NCBI RefSeq assembly: GCF_030010625.1
Contig: NZ_JASCXN010000041.1
Coordinates: 1-60,162, forward strand
Source of the DNA: Streptomyces sp. CC208A
Lineage (GTDB): Bacteria; Actinomycetota; Actinomycetes; Streptomycetales; Streptomycetaceae
DNA length: 60,162 nt
Direction: 5' to 3'
The notes below the pieces were generated by a model, which was not told where the DNA came from, did no database searches, and worked only from the letters and a program-made list of their open reading frames with translations. Positions within the stretch are counted from its first letter, which is position 1, and the number at the start of each line of letters is the position of its first letter. Positions 1-7,357 of the stretch are shown piece after piece. The position numbers were made by a program, and so were the translations under genes.

Positions 1-543
1 CAGCAGCCACAGGACGGTGAGGGCGACGACGTTCTCTCGCAGGACCAGGGAGATGACGGTGGCGGCGGTGACCAGGGTGTCCGTGCCGGGACTGCTCCGG
101 CCGCGCAGGGTGCGCAGGGCGCCTCGGAAGAACGGCAGCCCGGTGAAGACCGTGATGGCTCCGAGGAGACCGGAGGAGCCGAGGCCGATCCGGGGCCGGC
201 CGAGCAGTCGGCGCAGTGCCACGACGGCGAGCACGGCTCCACCGACCACGAGCCGGGCGACCTCTCCGGTGGAGGAGTCGGGTGCGGAGCGGGTGGCCTT
301 CGCGGGAGCCGAGGGCGGAGGGGCTTCTTCGAGGGCGTCGACCAGGGCGTCGACGTCGAGGTCGGCGGGCTCCATCCAGATGATGACACTGCCGGTACGG
401 GGGAAGATCCGCAGGGCGCGGAAGCCGGAGAGCCCGGTGAGCCGGTCGTCGACGAGGCCGGCGCAGCCGGGGCGGTCGCGCAGCCAGGGCACGGTCAGCC
501 GGGCCCGCCCCGTCGCGACGGAACGGACGAGTATCGCGGGCAT
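1..543 (-). CDS. CtpC-like heavy-metal P-type ATPase, N-terminal part (cut by window edge)
   Basis: Only the first 181 codons are inside the window. The start ATG at 543 lies three bases beyond the stop of the PacL-like gene. Residues 1 to about 75 form an HMA-like ferredoxin fold without a CxxC metal site. A first membrane segment lies near 95-110, and the stretch GTDTLVTAATVISLVLREN precedes further hydrophobic sequence. This layout, with a degenerate HMA domain and that motif, is typical of actinobacterial CtpC-type exporters of the P1B family, which pump Zn/Mn-class ions out of the cell. The catalytic DKTGT region is outside the window, so metal specificity cannot be judged. Adjacency to a DUF1490 gene matches the mycobacterial pacL1-ctpC pair. 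Confidence 0.8.
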   Translation of the reverse strand, partial: MPAILVRSVATGRARLTVPWLRDRPGCAGLVDDRLTGLSGFRALRIFPRTGSVIIWMEPADLDVDALVDALEEAPPPSAPAKATRSAPDSSTGEVARLVVGGAVLAVVALRRLLGRPRIGLGSSGLLGAITVFTGLPFFRGALRTLRGRSSPGTDTLVTAATVISLVLRENVVALTVLWLL

Positions 544-545
544 GA

Positions 546-845
546 TCAGTGCTCGTGGCCGTGGTCGTCGTGGTTGACCTTGACCGCCGAGGGCGGCGGG
601 GCTTCCTCGCCGAGCGAGGTACGGGCCTCCGCGAGCATGTCCCCGGCCTTGAGCCGGGCCTCCTCGGCGGCCTCCGACAACCACCGGCCCGCCACGATGC
701 CGCCCGCGAGTCCTCCCACCACCGCTTTGCGCGCAGCGGGCTTGGCGTCGGGGAGTTTCTGGATGATCAGTGCGCCTACGACGCCGGAGACCGCGTAGTG
801 GGCCAGCTTGCCGGCGGCGGCGCCGACGATGGCGAGCGGATGCAT
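546..845 (-). CDS. PacL-like (DUF1490) membrane metallochaperone
   Basis: This 99-residue protein has one N-terminal hydrophobic segment (about residues 5-28, GAAAGKLAHYAVSGVVGALI), an Ala/Glu-rich helix and a His/Asp-rich tail ending HDDHGHEH. That is the layout of DUF1490/PacL proteins, which anchor in the membrane and present metal-binding side chains to a partner P-type ATPase. I chose the ATG at 845 because GGAGG lies five bases upstream; a start at 863 would place this ribosome-binding site inside the gene. It is followed directly by the CtpC-like ATPase, supporting a chaperone-pump pair. The acidic His tail suggests Zn(II)-type binding, which is inferred. Confidence 0.85.
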   Translation of the reverse strand: MHPLAIVGAAAGKLAHYAVSGVVGALIIQKLPDAKPAARKAVVGGLAGGIVAGRWLSEAAEEARLKAGDMLAEARTSLGEEAPPPSAVKVNHDDHGHEH

Positions 846-936
846 GAACGCCTCCTTCCGCACGCACCCGGCAGGGTGCGACGGGCCTCTCCTCCAGTCT
901 GGACCCGGGCGATACGCACGGTCGAGCCGGGCCCGT

Positions 937-1863
937 TCACATCCGGGTGGCCGGTGGGTGCTCGACGGCGGGTACGGCTCGGACGGTGCGGGCGGCGCGT
1001 CTGGAGCCGACCAGCCGGCAGCCGAGGTAGATCAGGAACGACAGGGTCGTCACGTACGGGCTGATGGGGATGCTGCTGCCCAGGGCGAGCAGGATGCCGC
1101 CCTCCATGGCGACCAGCGCGAACAGGACGCTCAGCACCGGCAGCAGCACCGGGGAGGCCGTGACCCGGGCCGCGGCGGCCGCCGGCGTGACGAGCAGGGC
1201 CAGGACCAGCAGGGCGCCCACGATCTGCACGCACAGGGCCACCGCGAGGCCGAGGATCAGCATGAACGCCAGCGACAGGGCCCGGACGGGGACCCCTCGG
1301 GCCTCGGCCACGTCGGGATCGGCGCTGGCGAAGGTCAGCGGCCGCCACACCGCCGCGAGGGCGGCGAGGACGACGACGGACGTGCCCACCAGCCAGGCCG
1401 TCTGCGGGGTGTCGACGGCGACGATCTGCCCGGTCAGGATGCCGAACTTGTTGGCCGCACGCCCCTGGTAGAGCGACAGGAACAGCACACCGAGCCCAAG
1501 GCCGAACGGCATGATGATTCCGATCACCGAGTTGCGGTCGCGGGCGCGGACCCCGAGCAGGCCGATCGCCGCGGCCGCGAGGAGCGAGCCGAGGATCGAC
1601 CCGGCGACGACGTTGACCCCGGCCAGGAGGGCGGCCGCCGCGCCCGCGAAGGACAGCTCGCTGATGCCGTGCACCGCGAAGGGCAGGTCCCTCATGATCA
1701 CGAAGACTCCGACGAGGCCGCCCACGAGGCCGAGCAGGGCGCCCGCGAGCAGCGTGTTGTGGACGAGGGCCAGCAGGTCTCCGTAGTCGGAGAAGTCGAA
1801 GATCTGCTGCCAGATGCCCGGATCGGCGCCGTCGGCGGCGTACGGGACGGCCGGCGCGCTCAT
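937..1863 (-). CDS. Zn/Mn-type ABC transporter membrane subunit (ZnuB-like)
   Basis: The 308-residue protein is almost entirely hydrophobic, with about eight membrane helices, and has the ABC-3 family pattern of metal permeases: VHGISELSFAGAAAALLAG near residues 63-81 and LLVLALLVTPAAAAA near residue 220. It would form the membrane channel of a high-affinity divalent-cation importer. Its ATG overlaps the stop of the ATPase gene (ATGA), so the two are translationally coupled. It is the last of three overlapping genes in SBP-ATPase-permease order. The His/Arg-rich tail is not conserved in the family. Zn and Mn systems cannot be told apart from this subunit. Confidence 0.88.
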   Translation of the reverse strand: MSAPAVPYAADGADPGIWQQIFDFSDYGDLLALVHNTLLAGALLGLVGGLVGVFVIMRDLPFAVHGISELSFAGAAAALLAGVNVVAGSILGSLLAAAAIGLLGVRARDRNSVIGIIMPFGLGLGVLFLSLYQGRAANKFGILTGQIVAVDTPQTAWLVGTSVVVLAALAAVWRPLTFASADPDVAEARGVPVRALSLAFMLILGLAVALCVQIVGALLVLALLVTPAAAAARVTASPVLLPVLSVLFALVAMEGGILLALGSSIPISPYVTTLSFLIYLGCRLVGSRRAARTVRAVPAVEHPPATRM

Positions 1864-2738
1864 GGTGGTCCGGCCCCGTTCGGCCGGGCGCCCGGGTGGT
1901 GGGCGGGGGCCGCGTCGGGCGCCCCCACGACCACGATGCGGCCCCTGACCCGTACGACGTCCACCCGGGTCCCGTACAGCCGCGAGAGGACGGCCGAGGT
2001 CATGACCTCCTCCGGCGTGCCGATCCGGAAGCCGCCCCCGGCCAGGTAGAGCACCCGGTCGGCCGCTCCGAGGACCGGATTGATCTCGTGGGTCACGAAG
2101 ACCACGGCGGTGTCCGCGGCCCGGCGCCGCCGGTCCACGAGATCGGTGACCGTGCGCTGGTGCTGGAGGTCGAGGGAGAGCAGCGGCTCGTCGCAGAGCA
2201 GGATCCGCGGATCCGTGGCCAGAGCCTGCGCGATCCGCACCCGCTGCTGCTCACCGCCGGAGAGACGGCCGACCGGAACGTCGGCGTACGGCAGCGCCCC
2301 GACGGAGTCCAGGAGCTCGTCCACCCTCCGGCGGGCCGCCCTCCCGGCGAGCGGCAGCCCCCAGCGGTGCCCCTCCAGGCCGAGCCGTACGAGGTCCCGC
2401 GCACGGAGCAGCGTGTGGGCGGGCAGCGCCTTCTGCTGCGGTACGTAGCCGATGAGCCCGCCGGCGCGGTGGGGCGGACGGCCGAGGGCCGCGACCGATC
2501 CGGCCGTGAGCGGCAGCCGGCCGAGGAGAACGCGCAGGAGGCTCGTCTTGCCCGAACCGTTCGGCCCCAGCACGGCGAGGAACTCGCCCGGCCGCACATC
2601 GAGATCCAGGTCCCGCCACAGCACGCGGTCGCCGTAGGAGAGCGCGGCACCCCGAAGACTCACCGCCGGAGGGATGCCGTCCCCCTGCTCCCTGAACAGC
2701 GGCGGGGAGTGTGGGGCGAGGCGGTCGGTGCGCTGCAT
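1860..2738 (-). CDS. Zn/Mn-type ABC transporter ATP-binding subunit (ZnuC-like)
   Basis: A 292-residue ABC ATPase. Walker A is GPNGSGKTS near residue 59, the Q-loop is in GYVPQQKALP, the signature is LSGGEQQR near 160, Walker B is ILLCDEP near 181 and the H-loop is FVTHE near 217. It energises the importer encoded by the two neighbours. The start codon overlaps the SBP stop and its own stop overlaps the permease start, both as ATGA. A C-terminal extension of about 60 residues (VVRVRGRIVVVGAPDA and a Pro/Gly-rich end) is found in several actinobacterial metal ATPases and may be regulatory. Confidence 0.9.
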   Translation of the reverse strand: MQRTDRLAPHSPPLFREQGDGIPPAVSLRGAALSYGDRVLWRDLDLDVRPGEFLAVLGPNGSGKTSLLRVLLGRLPLTAGSVAALGRPPHRAGGLIGYVPQQKALPAHTLLRARDLVRLGLEGHRWGLPLAGRAARRRVDELLDSVGALPYADVPVGRLSGGEQQRVRIAQALATDPRILLCDEPLLSLDLQHQRTVTDLVDRRRRAADTAVVFVTHEINPVLGAADRVLYLAGGGFRIGTPEEVMTSAVLSRLYGTRVDVVRVRGRIVVVGAPDAAPAHHPGARPNGAGPP

Positions 2739-3643
2739 CAGCGGTCCAGGGCGCGGTCGAGGGCGGTGATGTTGTCCGCCATCCAGCCGACGTAGTCCTT
2801 GCCCTGCGGAAGGGTCTCCGTCACGGGCACCACGGGGATCCCGTTGTCCTCGGCGGCCTCCTTGACCTGCTCCGTCTGCGGCCCGCTGGTCTGTTCGTTG
2901 TGGACGAGGGCCCGCACCTGCCGACCGGCGAACAGCGCCAGGGTCTCCCGGAGCACCCGGGGCGAGACCTCGTCGCCCTCCTCGACGGCCTCGCTGAAGG
3001 CGGCGGGCGTTCTGTTCGTGAGACCGCAGGCCTCCGTCAGGTAGAGCGGTACGGGCTCGGTGACCGCCACAGGAGTGCCGGCATCGCGCGCCTTGATCCG
3101 GTCCGTGCGCGCTTCGAGCCCGGCCAGCTCCTTCTTGAAGTCCTCGGCGTTCTTCTTGAAGACGTCGGCGTCGGCCGGTGATGCCCGGCCCAGGGCCTGG
3201 GCGATCCGGTCGGCCAGACGGCCCATCGTCGGCAGGTCGTACCAGACGTGCTCGTTGAACTCCCCTCCGTCGTCGGGTTCCTTGCCCGACACCTCGACGG
3301 CGGAGATCACCTGGGCCGAGGAGTTGTCCGAGCTCCGCAGCATCCTGCCGACGAAGTCGTCGTAGCCGCCTCCGTTCTCGACGACCACCTCGGCACGGGA
3401 GAGCTCCAGTTGTGTACGCGTACTGGCCTCGTAGGAATGCGGGTCCTGTGCCGGATCACTGATGACGGAGACCACGGACACCCTCTCGCCGCCGACCTGC
3501 TCGACGACGTCGCCGTACACGTTCGTGGAGGCGACCACAGGGACTCGGGCGGAGGCCGCGTCCGCCGGCCCGACCCATGCGCCCGTCAGTGCCAGGGAGG
3601 CTCCGAGCAGCACATTCGGTAGGCGACGCGACACGCCACGCAT
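2738..3643 (-). CDS. Zn/Mn-type ABC transporter solute-binding protein (ZnuA-like)
   Basis: A cluster A-I (ZnuA/TroA) binding protein of 301 residues. A signal peptide of about 30 residues ends near ADAASA and shows no lipobox cysteine, so the protein may be secreted or retained differently from lipoprotein homologues. Metal ligands expected for the family are visible: His in DPHSYE and His in NEHVWYD, followed by the VTEPVPLY region. I chose the ATG at 3643 because GGGAGG sits just upstream; an upstream ATG at 3682 lies inside the operator. It heads an overlapping SBP-ATPase-permease operon. Confidence 0.88.
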   Translation of the reverse strand: MRGVSRRLPNVLLGASLALTGAWVGPADAASARVPVVASTNVYGDVVEQVGGERVSVVSVISDPAQDPHSYEASTRTQLELSRAEVVVENGGGYDDFVGRMLRSSDNSSAQVISAVEVSGKEPDDGGEFNEHVWYDLPTMGRLADRIAQALGRASPADADVFKKNAEDFKKELAGLEARTDRIKARDAGTPVAVTEPVPLYLTEACGLTNRTPAAFSEAVEEGDEVSPRVLRETLALFAGRQVRALVHNEQTSGPQTEQVKEAAEDNGIPVVPVTETLPQGKDYVGWMADNITALDRALDR

Positions 3644-3670
3644 ACGTCCTCCCTGAGCGGGAAGCGAAAT

Positions 3671-3689
3671 GACAATCACCATGATTGTC
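3671..3689. promoter_or_regulatory. Perfect palindrome upstream of the metal importer (Zur/metalloregulator-like box)
   Basis: The sequence GACAATCACCATGATTGTC has perfect 8-bp arms and a 3-bp centre, and lies 28 bases upstream of the SBP start codon. AT-rich palindromes with TGATT-type half sites are typical of Fur-superfamily boxes in actinobacteria, so a Zur-like repressor is the best guess. No metalloregulator gene is present in the window. Confidence 0.7.
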
Positions 3690-3733
3690 CCTCCGCGCGG
3701 CCTGTCCCTCCAGTGGACCGCCGGGTGGGCCCG

Positions 3734-5308
3734 TCAGCGGCCGGCGTACGGCAGGAGGGCCATCTCGCGGGCGTTCTTGATGGCGGTATCGAGCATCTGC
3801 TGGTGTCCGCCCGCGCAGTGGTACTGCTGGTACTGCGTGGCGTCGTCGGTGCTGAGGTCGGTGTCGTCCAGGCCCTGACCGCTGTGCTGTACCACCGCGA
3901 CCGTGGAGACGGCGGTGTTCGACGGGGGCAGCAGCGTGACGGTGTAGCCGTCCGCGGCATCCGTCCACGGCACGATCACCGAAGCCGAGTCACCGCTGAC
4001 GGTCAGCGTCCGGTCGGAGACCGTCACCGGCCCCGTCACCGCGCCGCCGCCGTTGTTCGGTATGCGCTGGACGATCGCGCGCACCCGGCCGTTCTCCACC
4101 ACCGACGTGGTGTCGAGACGGTTGAGGTCGACGGTGACATCGCCGGTGCTGCCGTTGCTGCCCAGCAGGATCTTGGCGTTGCGCGCGGAGTTGTCCTTCG
4201 TCGCCACCCCGTCGGTGTTCGTACCGGGCGTGAGGTTCACGATGGTGCCGGTCTGCGAGCCGTAGTACCGGTACAGGAACCACTCGCCCAGTGGCAGATA
4301 CCGGCCACCGGTCCTGGTGAGCAGGTTCGCCGCGAAGTCGTGCAGGTTGGTGCCCCACGCCCAGTTGGCGCGCATGCCGTCCGCCCCGGCGCGCTCCAGA
4401 CGGGAGATGTACCAGCCGCCGCGGCCGGGGTTCTGCTCGGTGTCGGCGGCGTACTCGTTCACCTGGAACGGACGGCTCGTGGTCATCGATCGCGCCGCCA
4501 GCTTGGAGTTGACGGCGTCGGCGTCGGCGACCGGGTCACCCGGCAGATCGTGCCAGCTGTAGATGTCGGGTTCGACGTTGTTGGCCTTCACGTAGTCCAG
4601 GTACGTGTTCCACCAGGGGCCGCCCCCGTCCGCGGAGGGCTTGCCGGCGGTGCTGGCACCGACGATGACGGCGCCCGGGAAGGCGGCCCGGATCCGCTGG
4701 TGGGCCCGCTTCCACATCTCCAGGTACTGGGCCTGCGGCCGGTCCCAGAAGGCGGAGTAGTCGGGCTCGTTCCAGATGTCCCACTGGATGTCGGTCATGC
4801 CGGCCGCCTTCGCGTCGGCGAGCAGCCGGTCGTAGAAGGCGTCGAAACGGGACCAGTCACCGTTGTCACCGGGGAAGGTGGGCGAGGTGGTCCCGTCGGC
4901 ACCCCACAGGTCGTGCGGCAGGATGACGAAGGTGCCGCCCAGCGCCTTGGTGCTCTTGTACTGGGCGAGGGTGGAGTTCCACCGGCGGTCGTACGTGCCG
5001 GCCACCCAGCCTCCCGGGCTGTCCAGCTGGGCGCCGCCGGCCCGCATGAACTTCCACTTGATGTCCTTGTAGAAGTGCTCCTGGGGCAGCGAGCCGTCCT
5101 CGGCCATCCCGTAGAGGGTGCCCGAGGCACGGTAGGTGGGGGCGCCCCTGGTGGCGGAGAAGTCAACGGTGACGGTGGCGTCCGCGGCCTGTGAGGAGGC
5201 GGCGGGCACCAGGGTCGCGGCCAGGTTGGTCAGGAGGACGGCCACGGACGCGAGGGCTCTGCGCCGGGCGTGGGTCGCGGGTCCTGGGGGTGTGGTGAGC
5301 GGCTTCAT
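3734..5308 (-). CDS. Secreted clan GH-A glycoside hydrolase, GH39-like
   Basis: This 524-residue protein has an Arg-rich signal peptide (residues 1 to about 43, ending SSQAAD). The catalytic barrel contains IQWDIWNEPDYSAFW, where the Glu after Asn is the expected acid/base, and PFQVNEYAAD, whose Glu fits the nucleophile. Both are hallmarks of clan A retaining enzymes, and the WNEPD...FW pattern is closest to GH39 (beta-xylosidase or related). A beta-sandwich follows the barrel (TGDVTVDLNRLDTTSVV onward). The start at 5308 has AGGAG upstream. The last 30 residues, which include two Cys/His-containing bits (QYHCAGGHQQM), resemble nothing I know. No GAAGCGCTTC operator is near. Substrate is unknown, with xylan-type oligosaccharides plausible. 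Confidence 0.7.
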   Translation of the reverse strand: MKPLTTPPGPATHARRRALASVAVLLTNLAATLVPAASSQAADATVTVDFSATRGAPTYRASGTLYGMAEDGSLPQEHFYKDIKWKFMRAGGAQLDSPGGWVAGTYDRRWNSTLAQYKSTKALGGTFVILPHDLWGADGTTSPTFPGDNGDWSRFDAFYDRLLADAKAAGMTDIQWDIWNEPDYSAFWDRPQAQYLEMWKRAHQRIRAAFPGAVIVGASTAGKPSADGGGPWWNTYLDYVKANNVEPDIYSWHDLPGDPVADADAVNSKLAARSMTTSRPFQVNEYAADTEQNPGRGGWYISRLERAGADGMRANWAWGTNLHDFAANLLTRTGGRYLPLGEWFLYRYYGSQTGTIVNLTPGTNTDGVATKDNSARNAKILLGSNGSTGDVTVDLNRLDTTSVVENGRVRAIVQRIPNNGGGAVTGPVTVSDRTLTVSGDSASVIVPWTDAADGYTVTLLPPSNTAVSTVAVVQHSGQGLDDTDLSTDDATQYQQYHCAGGHQQMLDTAIKNAREMALLPYAGR

Positions 5309-5381
5309 TCTGCGGCTCCTGGGGTGGGGGGGAAGGACAACCTGGGCCCGATCGGTCCCGGGGCTTGGAGGAGACGGCCCG

Positions 5382-5607
5382 TCAGCGGCCGTCTCGGTGC
5401 GTGTGGGCTTCGGCGAGGACGAGATAGGCGGCGGTCCAGGTGTAGGCGCGATCGCGCAGCCCCGTTCCGGTGAGGGCGTCGAAGTTCTCGGCGAAGCCGT
5501 GGTTTCGCACAGGGTCCGGAAGCGGGCACCGATCTCGCCGGCGCGGCGGTGGTGGCCGCCGCGGCGACCGACCGCAGCGCCGTCGCCTCGTACGTCCTGG
5601 CGGTCAT
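5382..5607 (-). pseudogene. Frameshifted C-terminal remnant of a GH63/MGH1-like glycoside hydrolase
   Basis: Reading the minus strand, MTARTYEATALRSVAAA (from 5607) and, in another frame, GEIGARFRTL, then in a third frame NHGFAENFDALTGTGLRD and RAYTWTAAYLVLAEAHTHR before a stop, line up as the tail of the MGH1/GH63-like enzymes common in Streptomyces. At least two frameshifts are needed and the whole N-terminal part is gone. It lies directly upstream of the GH39-like gene and beside an IS relic. The family assignment rests on the tail motif only. Confidence 0.55.
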
Positions 5608-5901
5608 GCCCCTGTTCCTCTCCGGCTTCCCGCAGTGGTTCGTGCGCGGTCCCCCGCATGGTCGAACGAGGGACGTTCGTGGGCTCGGTGGCACCGGATC
5701 CACCACTGAGGGGCGATCAACCGGGCGGCGCCTCCTCTGCCGCTGCCGGATCGAACCGTGTCGGTGATGGGTGATGTGGAGCGACGGGAGTGTGCCGAGC
5801 GGCTGGTTCCCGAGTGGTTCGACGACGAGGGCGCCGATGCCGGTGCCCTGTCCGAGATTCTCTGCGCTCCGGGGCGCCGGCCGGTATTCCGGGTGCCGGC
5901 C

Positions 5902-6106
5902 GAATCCGGTGTGATCACGGCATCGGAGTCCGCCTGGACGGCCCGTTCACCGGGCTGGGCCCGCTCTGTTCGGCAAGTCGCGGACGTTCCGCGGCAGTTC
6001 ACTCCGCTGTTCGGGGTTGCGAAGTCGGCGGCGGACCGCGTCATCGACCATCTCGGGGCCGACGCTCGCGCTCCGGCCCCGCAAGGGGTTCCCCGGGGAC
6101 GAGGGA
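5902..6106 (+). mobile_element. Degenerate IS5-type transposase remnant
   Basis: The pieces SGVITASESAWTA, PFTGLGP (next frame), TPLFGVAKSAADRVIDHLG and GPTLALRPRKGF (another frame) follow in order the N-terminal region of IS5-family DDE transposases, whose usual text is close to APLFGVSKSAADRIIDHLGP followed by LALxPRKRF. Three reading frames are needed. The catalytic domain is absent and no terminal inverted repeats were found. It sits between the GH63-like relic and the CE7 esterase and may mark the insertion or deletion that broke the upstream gene. Confidence 0.7.
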
Positions 6107-6216
6107 GACCGCCTTCTTCCAGTGGCCCAGTAGTCCGACTTACTCGGCAAGGGTGAGGTGGCCTGCCGCATGGCGGACTTCGGCTTCGCTTCCCCACCGA
6201 GGTGCTCACGCGGCGG

Positions 6217-7200
6217 TCAGAGCTCCGGTGTGAGACCACGCTCGCGCAGCCAGGACAGCTGGACCGGCGGGTTGGAGCCGTACCCGCCGCCGTGGTCGCC
6301 GAAGGGCCAGACGGTCATGGCGCGGTCCTCGCCCCGGTAGTGGTTGTAGGCGGCGTAGACCGTGGAGGGTGGGCAGATCGGGTCCATCAGGGCGACGCTG
6401 AACAGGGTGGGTGCGGTGGCCCGTTGGGCGAAGTGGACGCCGTCGAAGTAGTCGAGGGTGGCGAGGGTCTGTTCCACGCGGTCGCGACTGTGCCAGCGCA
6501 GGTACTCGGCGATCTCCGGGTACGGGCCCTCCCCGGTGATCTGCACGGCGCGGCGGAAGTGGCACAGGAACGGGACGTCCGGCAGCGCCGCCGCCACGCG
6601 GTCTCCGGCGAGTCCGGCGACGGCGAGGGCCAGGCCGCCGCCCTGGCTGCCGCCGGCCACCACGATCCTGCGGGGGTCGAGGCCGGGCAGTCCGGCGACG
6701 GCGTCCACGGCGCGTACGCAGTCGGTGATCAGCCGCCGGTAGTAGTAGTTCTCGGGGGAGTCGATGCCCCGGGTCATGAACCCCCCGGCCCACTGCGTGC
6801 CGTCGCCCGTCGTCCGGTCCGGGGTGTCGTGGCCCTGGCCCCGGCTGTCGACGACGAGGTGGGCGTAGCCGGCGGCGGACCAGAACAGGTGGTCGGTGGG
6901 CAGACCACGGCCGCCGCTGTAGCCGATGTACGTGACGACGACCGGCAGCGGTCCGTCCGTGCCGCGCGGGCGCAGGAGCCAGGCGGCCACCGGCTCGCCG
7001 TTCCAGCCGGGGAAGCGCACGTCGTCGACTTCGACGGTGTGCAGCAGGTGCGCGGAAGTGACCCGTTCCACCTTGGTCGTCCCGTCGTAGGACCGGGCTT
7101 CGGCAAGGGTGCGGCGCCAGAACGCGTCGAAGTCGTTCGGAGCGGTCAGCTGCGGCTGGTAGCCGACGAGCTCGTCGGTCCCGAGGTCGGTGAGCGGCAT
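6217..7200 (-). CDS. CE7 acetyl (xylan) esterase / cephalosporin-C deacetylase family
   Basis: A 327-residue cytoplasmic alpha/beta hydrolase of the AXE1 family. The catalytic triad is readable: Ser185 in AGGSQGGG, Asp273 in ALMDPICPPS and His303 in FGDHGGG. The RGQG motif (DSRGQGHD) near residue 116 is typical of CE7. Such enzymes remove O-acetyl groups from short oligosaccharides after import. The start has GGAGG nine bases upstream and no signal peptide. It lies 157 bases downstream of the GH3 gene on the same strand, so both are probably expressed from the operator-bearing promoter at about 10260. Confidence 0.9.
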   Translation of the reverse strand: MPLTDLGTDELVGYQPQLTAPNDFDAFWRRTLAEARSYDGTTKVERVTSAHLLHTVEVDDVRFPGWNGEPVAAWLLRPRGTDGPLPVVVTYIGYSGGRGLPTDHLFWSAAGYAHLVVDSRGQGHDTPDRTTGDGTQWAGGFMTRGIDSPENYYYRRLITDCVRAVDAVAGLPGLDPRRIVVAGGSQGGGLALAVAGLAGDRVAAALPDVPFLCHFRRAVQITGEGPYPEIAEYLRWHSRDRVEQTLATLDYFDGVHFAQRATAPTLFSVALMDPICPPSTVYAAYNHYRGEDRAMTVWPFGDHGGGYGSNPPVQLSWLRERGLTPEL

Positions 7201-7357
7201 GGGGCTTCCTCCGGTCGGAGTGTGGACGAGATGGCGGGGGTCGGAGTGGCATCAGGACCACGCTCCTCGCGGGTCCGAGGCACGGCTGGGCAAGGGAGTG
7301 GCGGCCCGTCCTCCCCCCGTCGGACGGGCCGCCGGCTCACGGGGCGGGCGCGAGCGG

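Noticed and set aside
5758..5901. Small gene beginning MGDVERRECAERLVPEWFDDEG
   Set aside because: No homology recognised; the same frame runs into the transposase relic and lacks an independent end, so coding is not supported.
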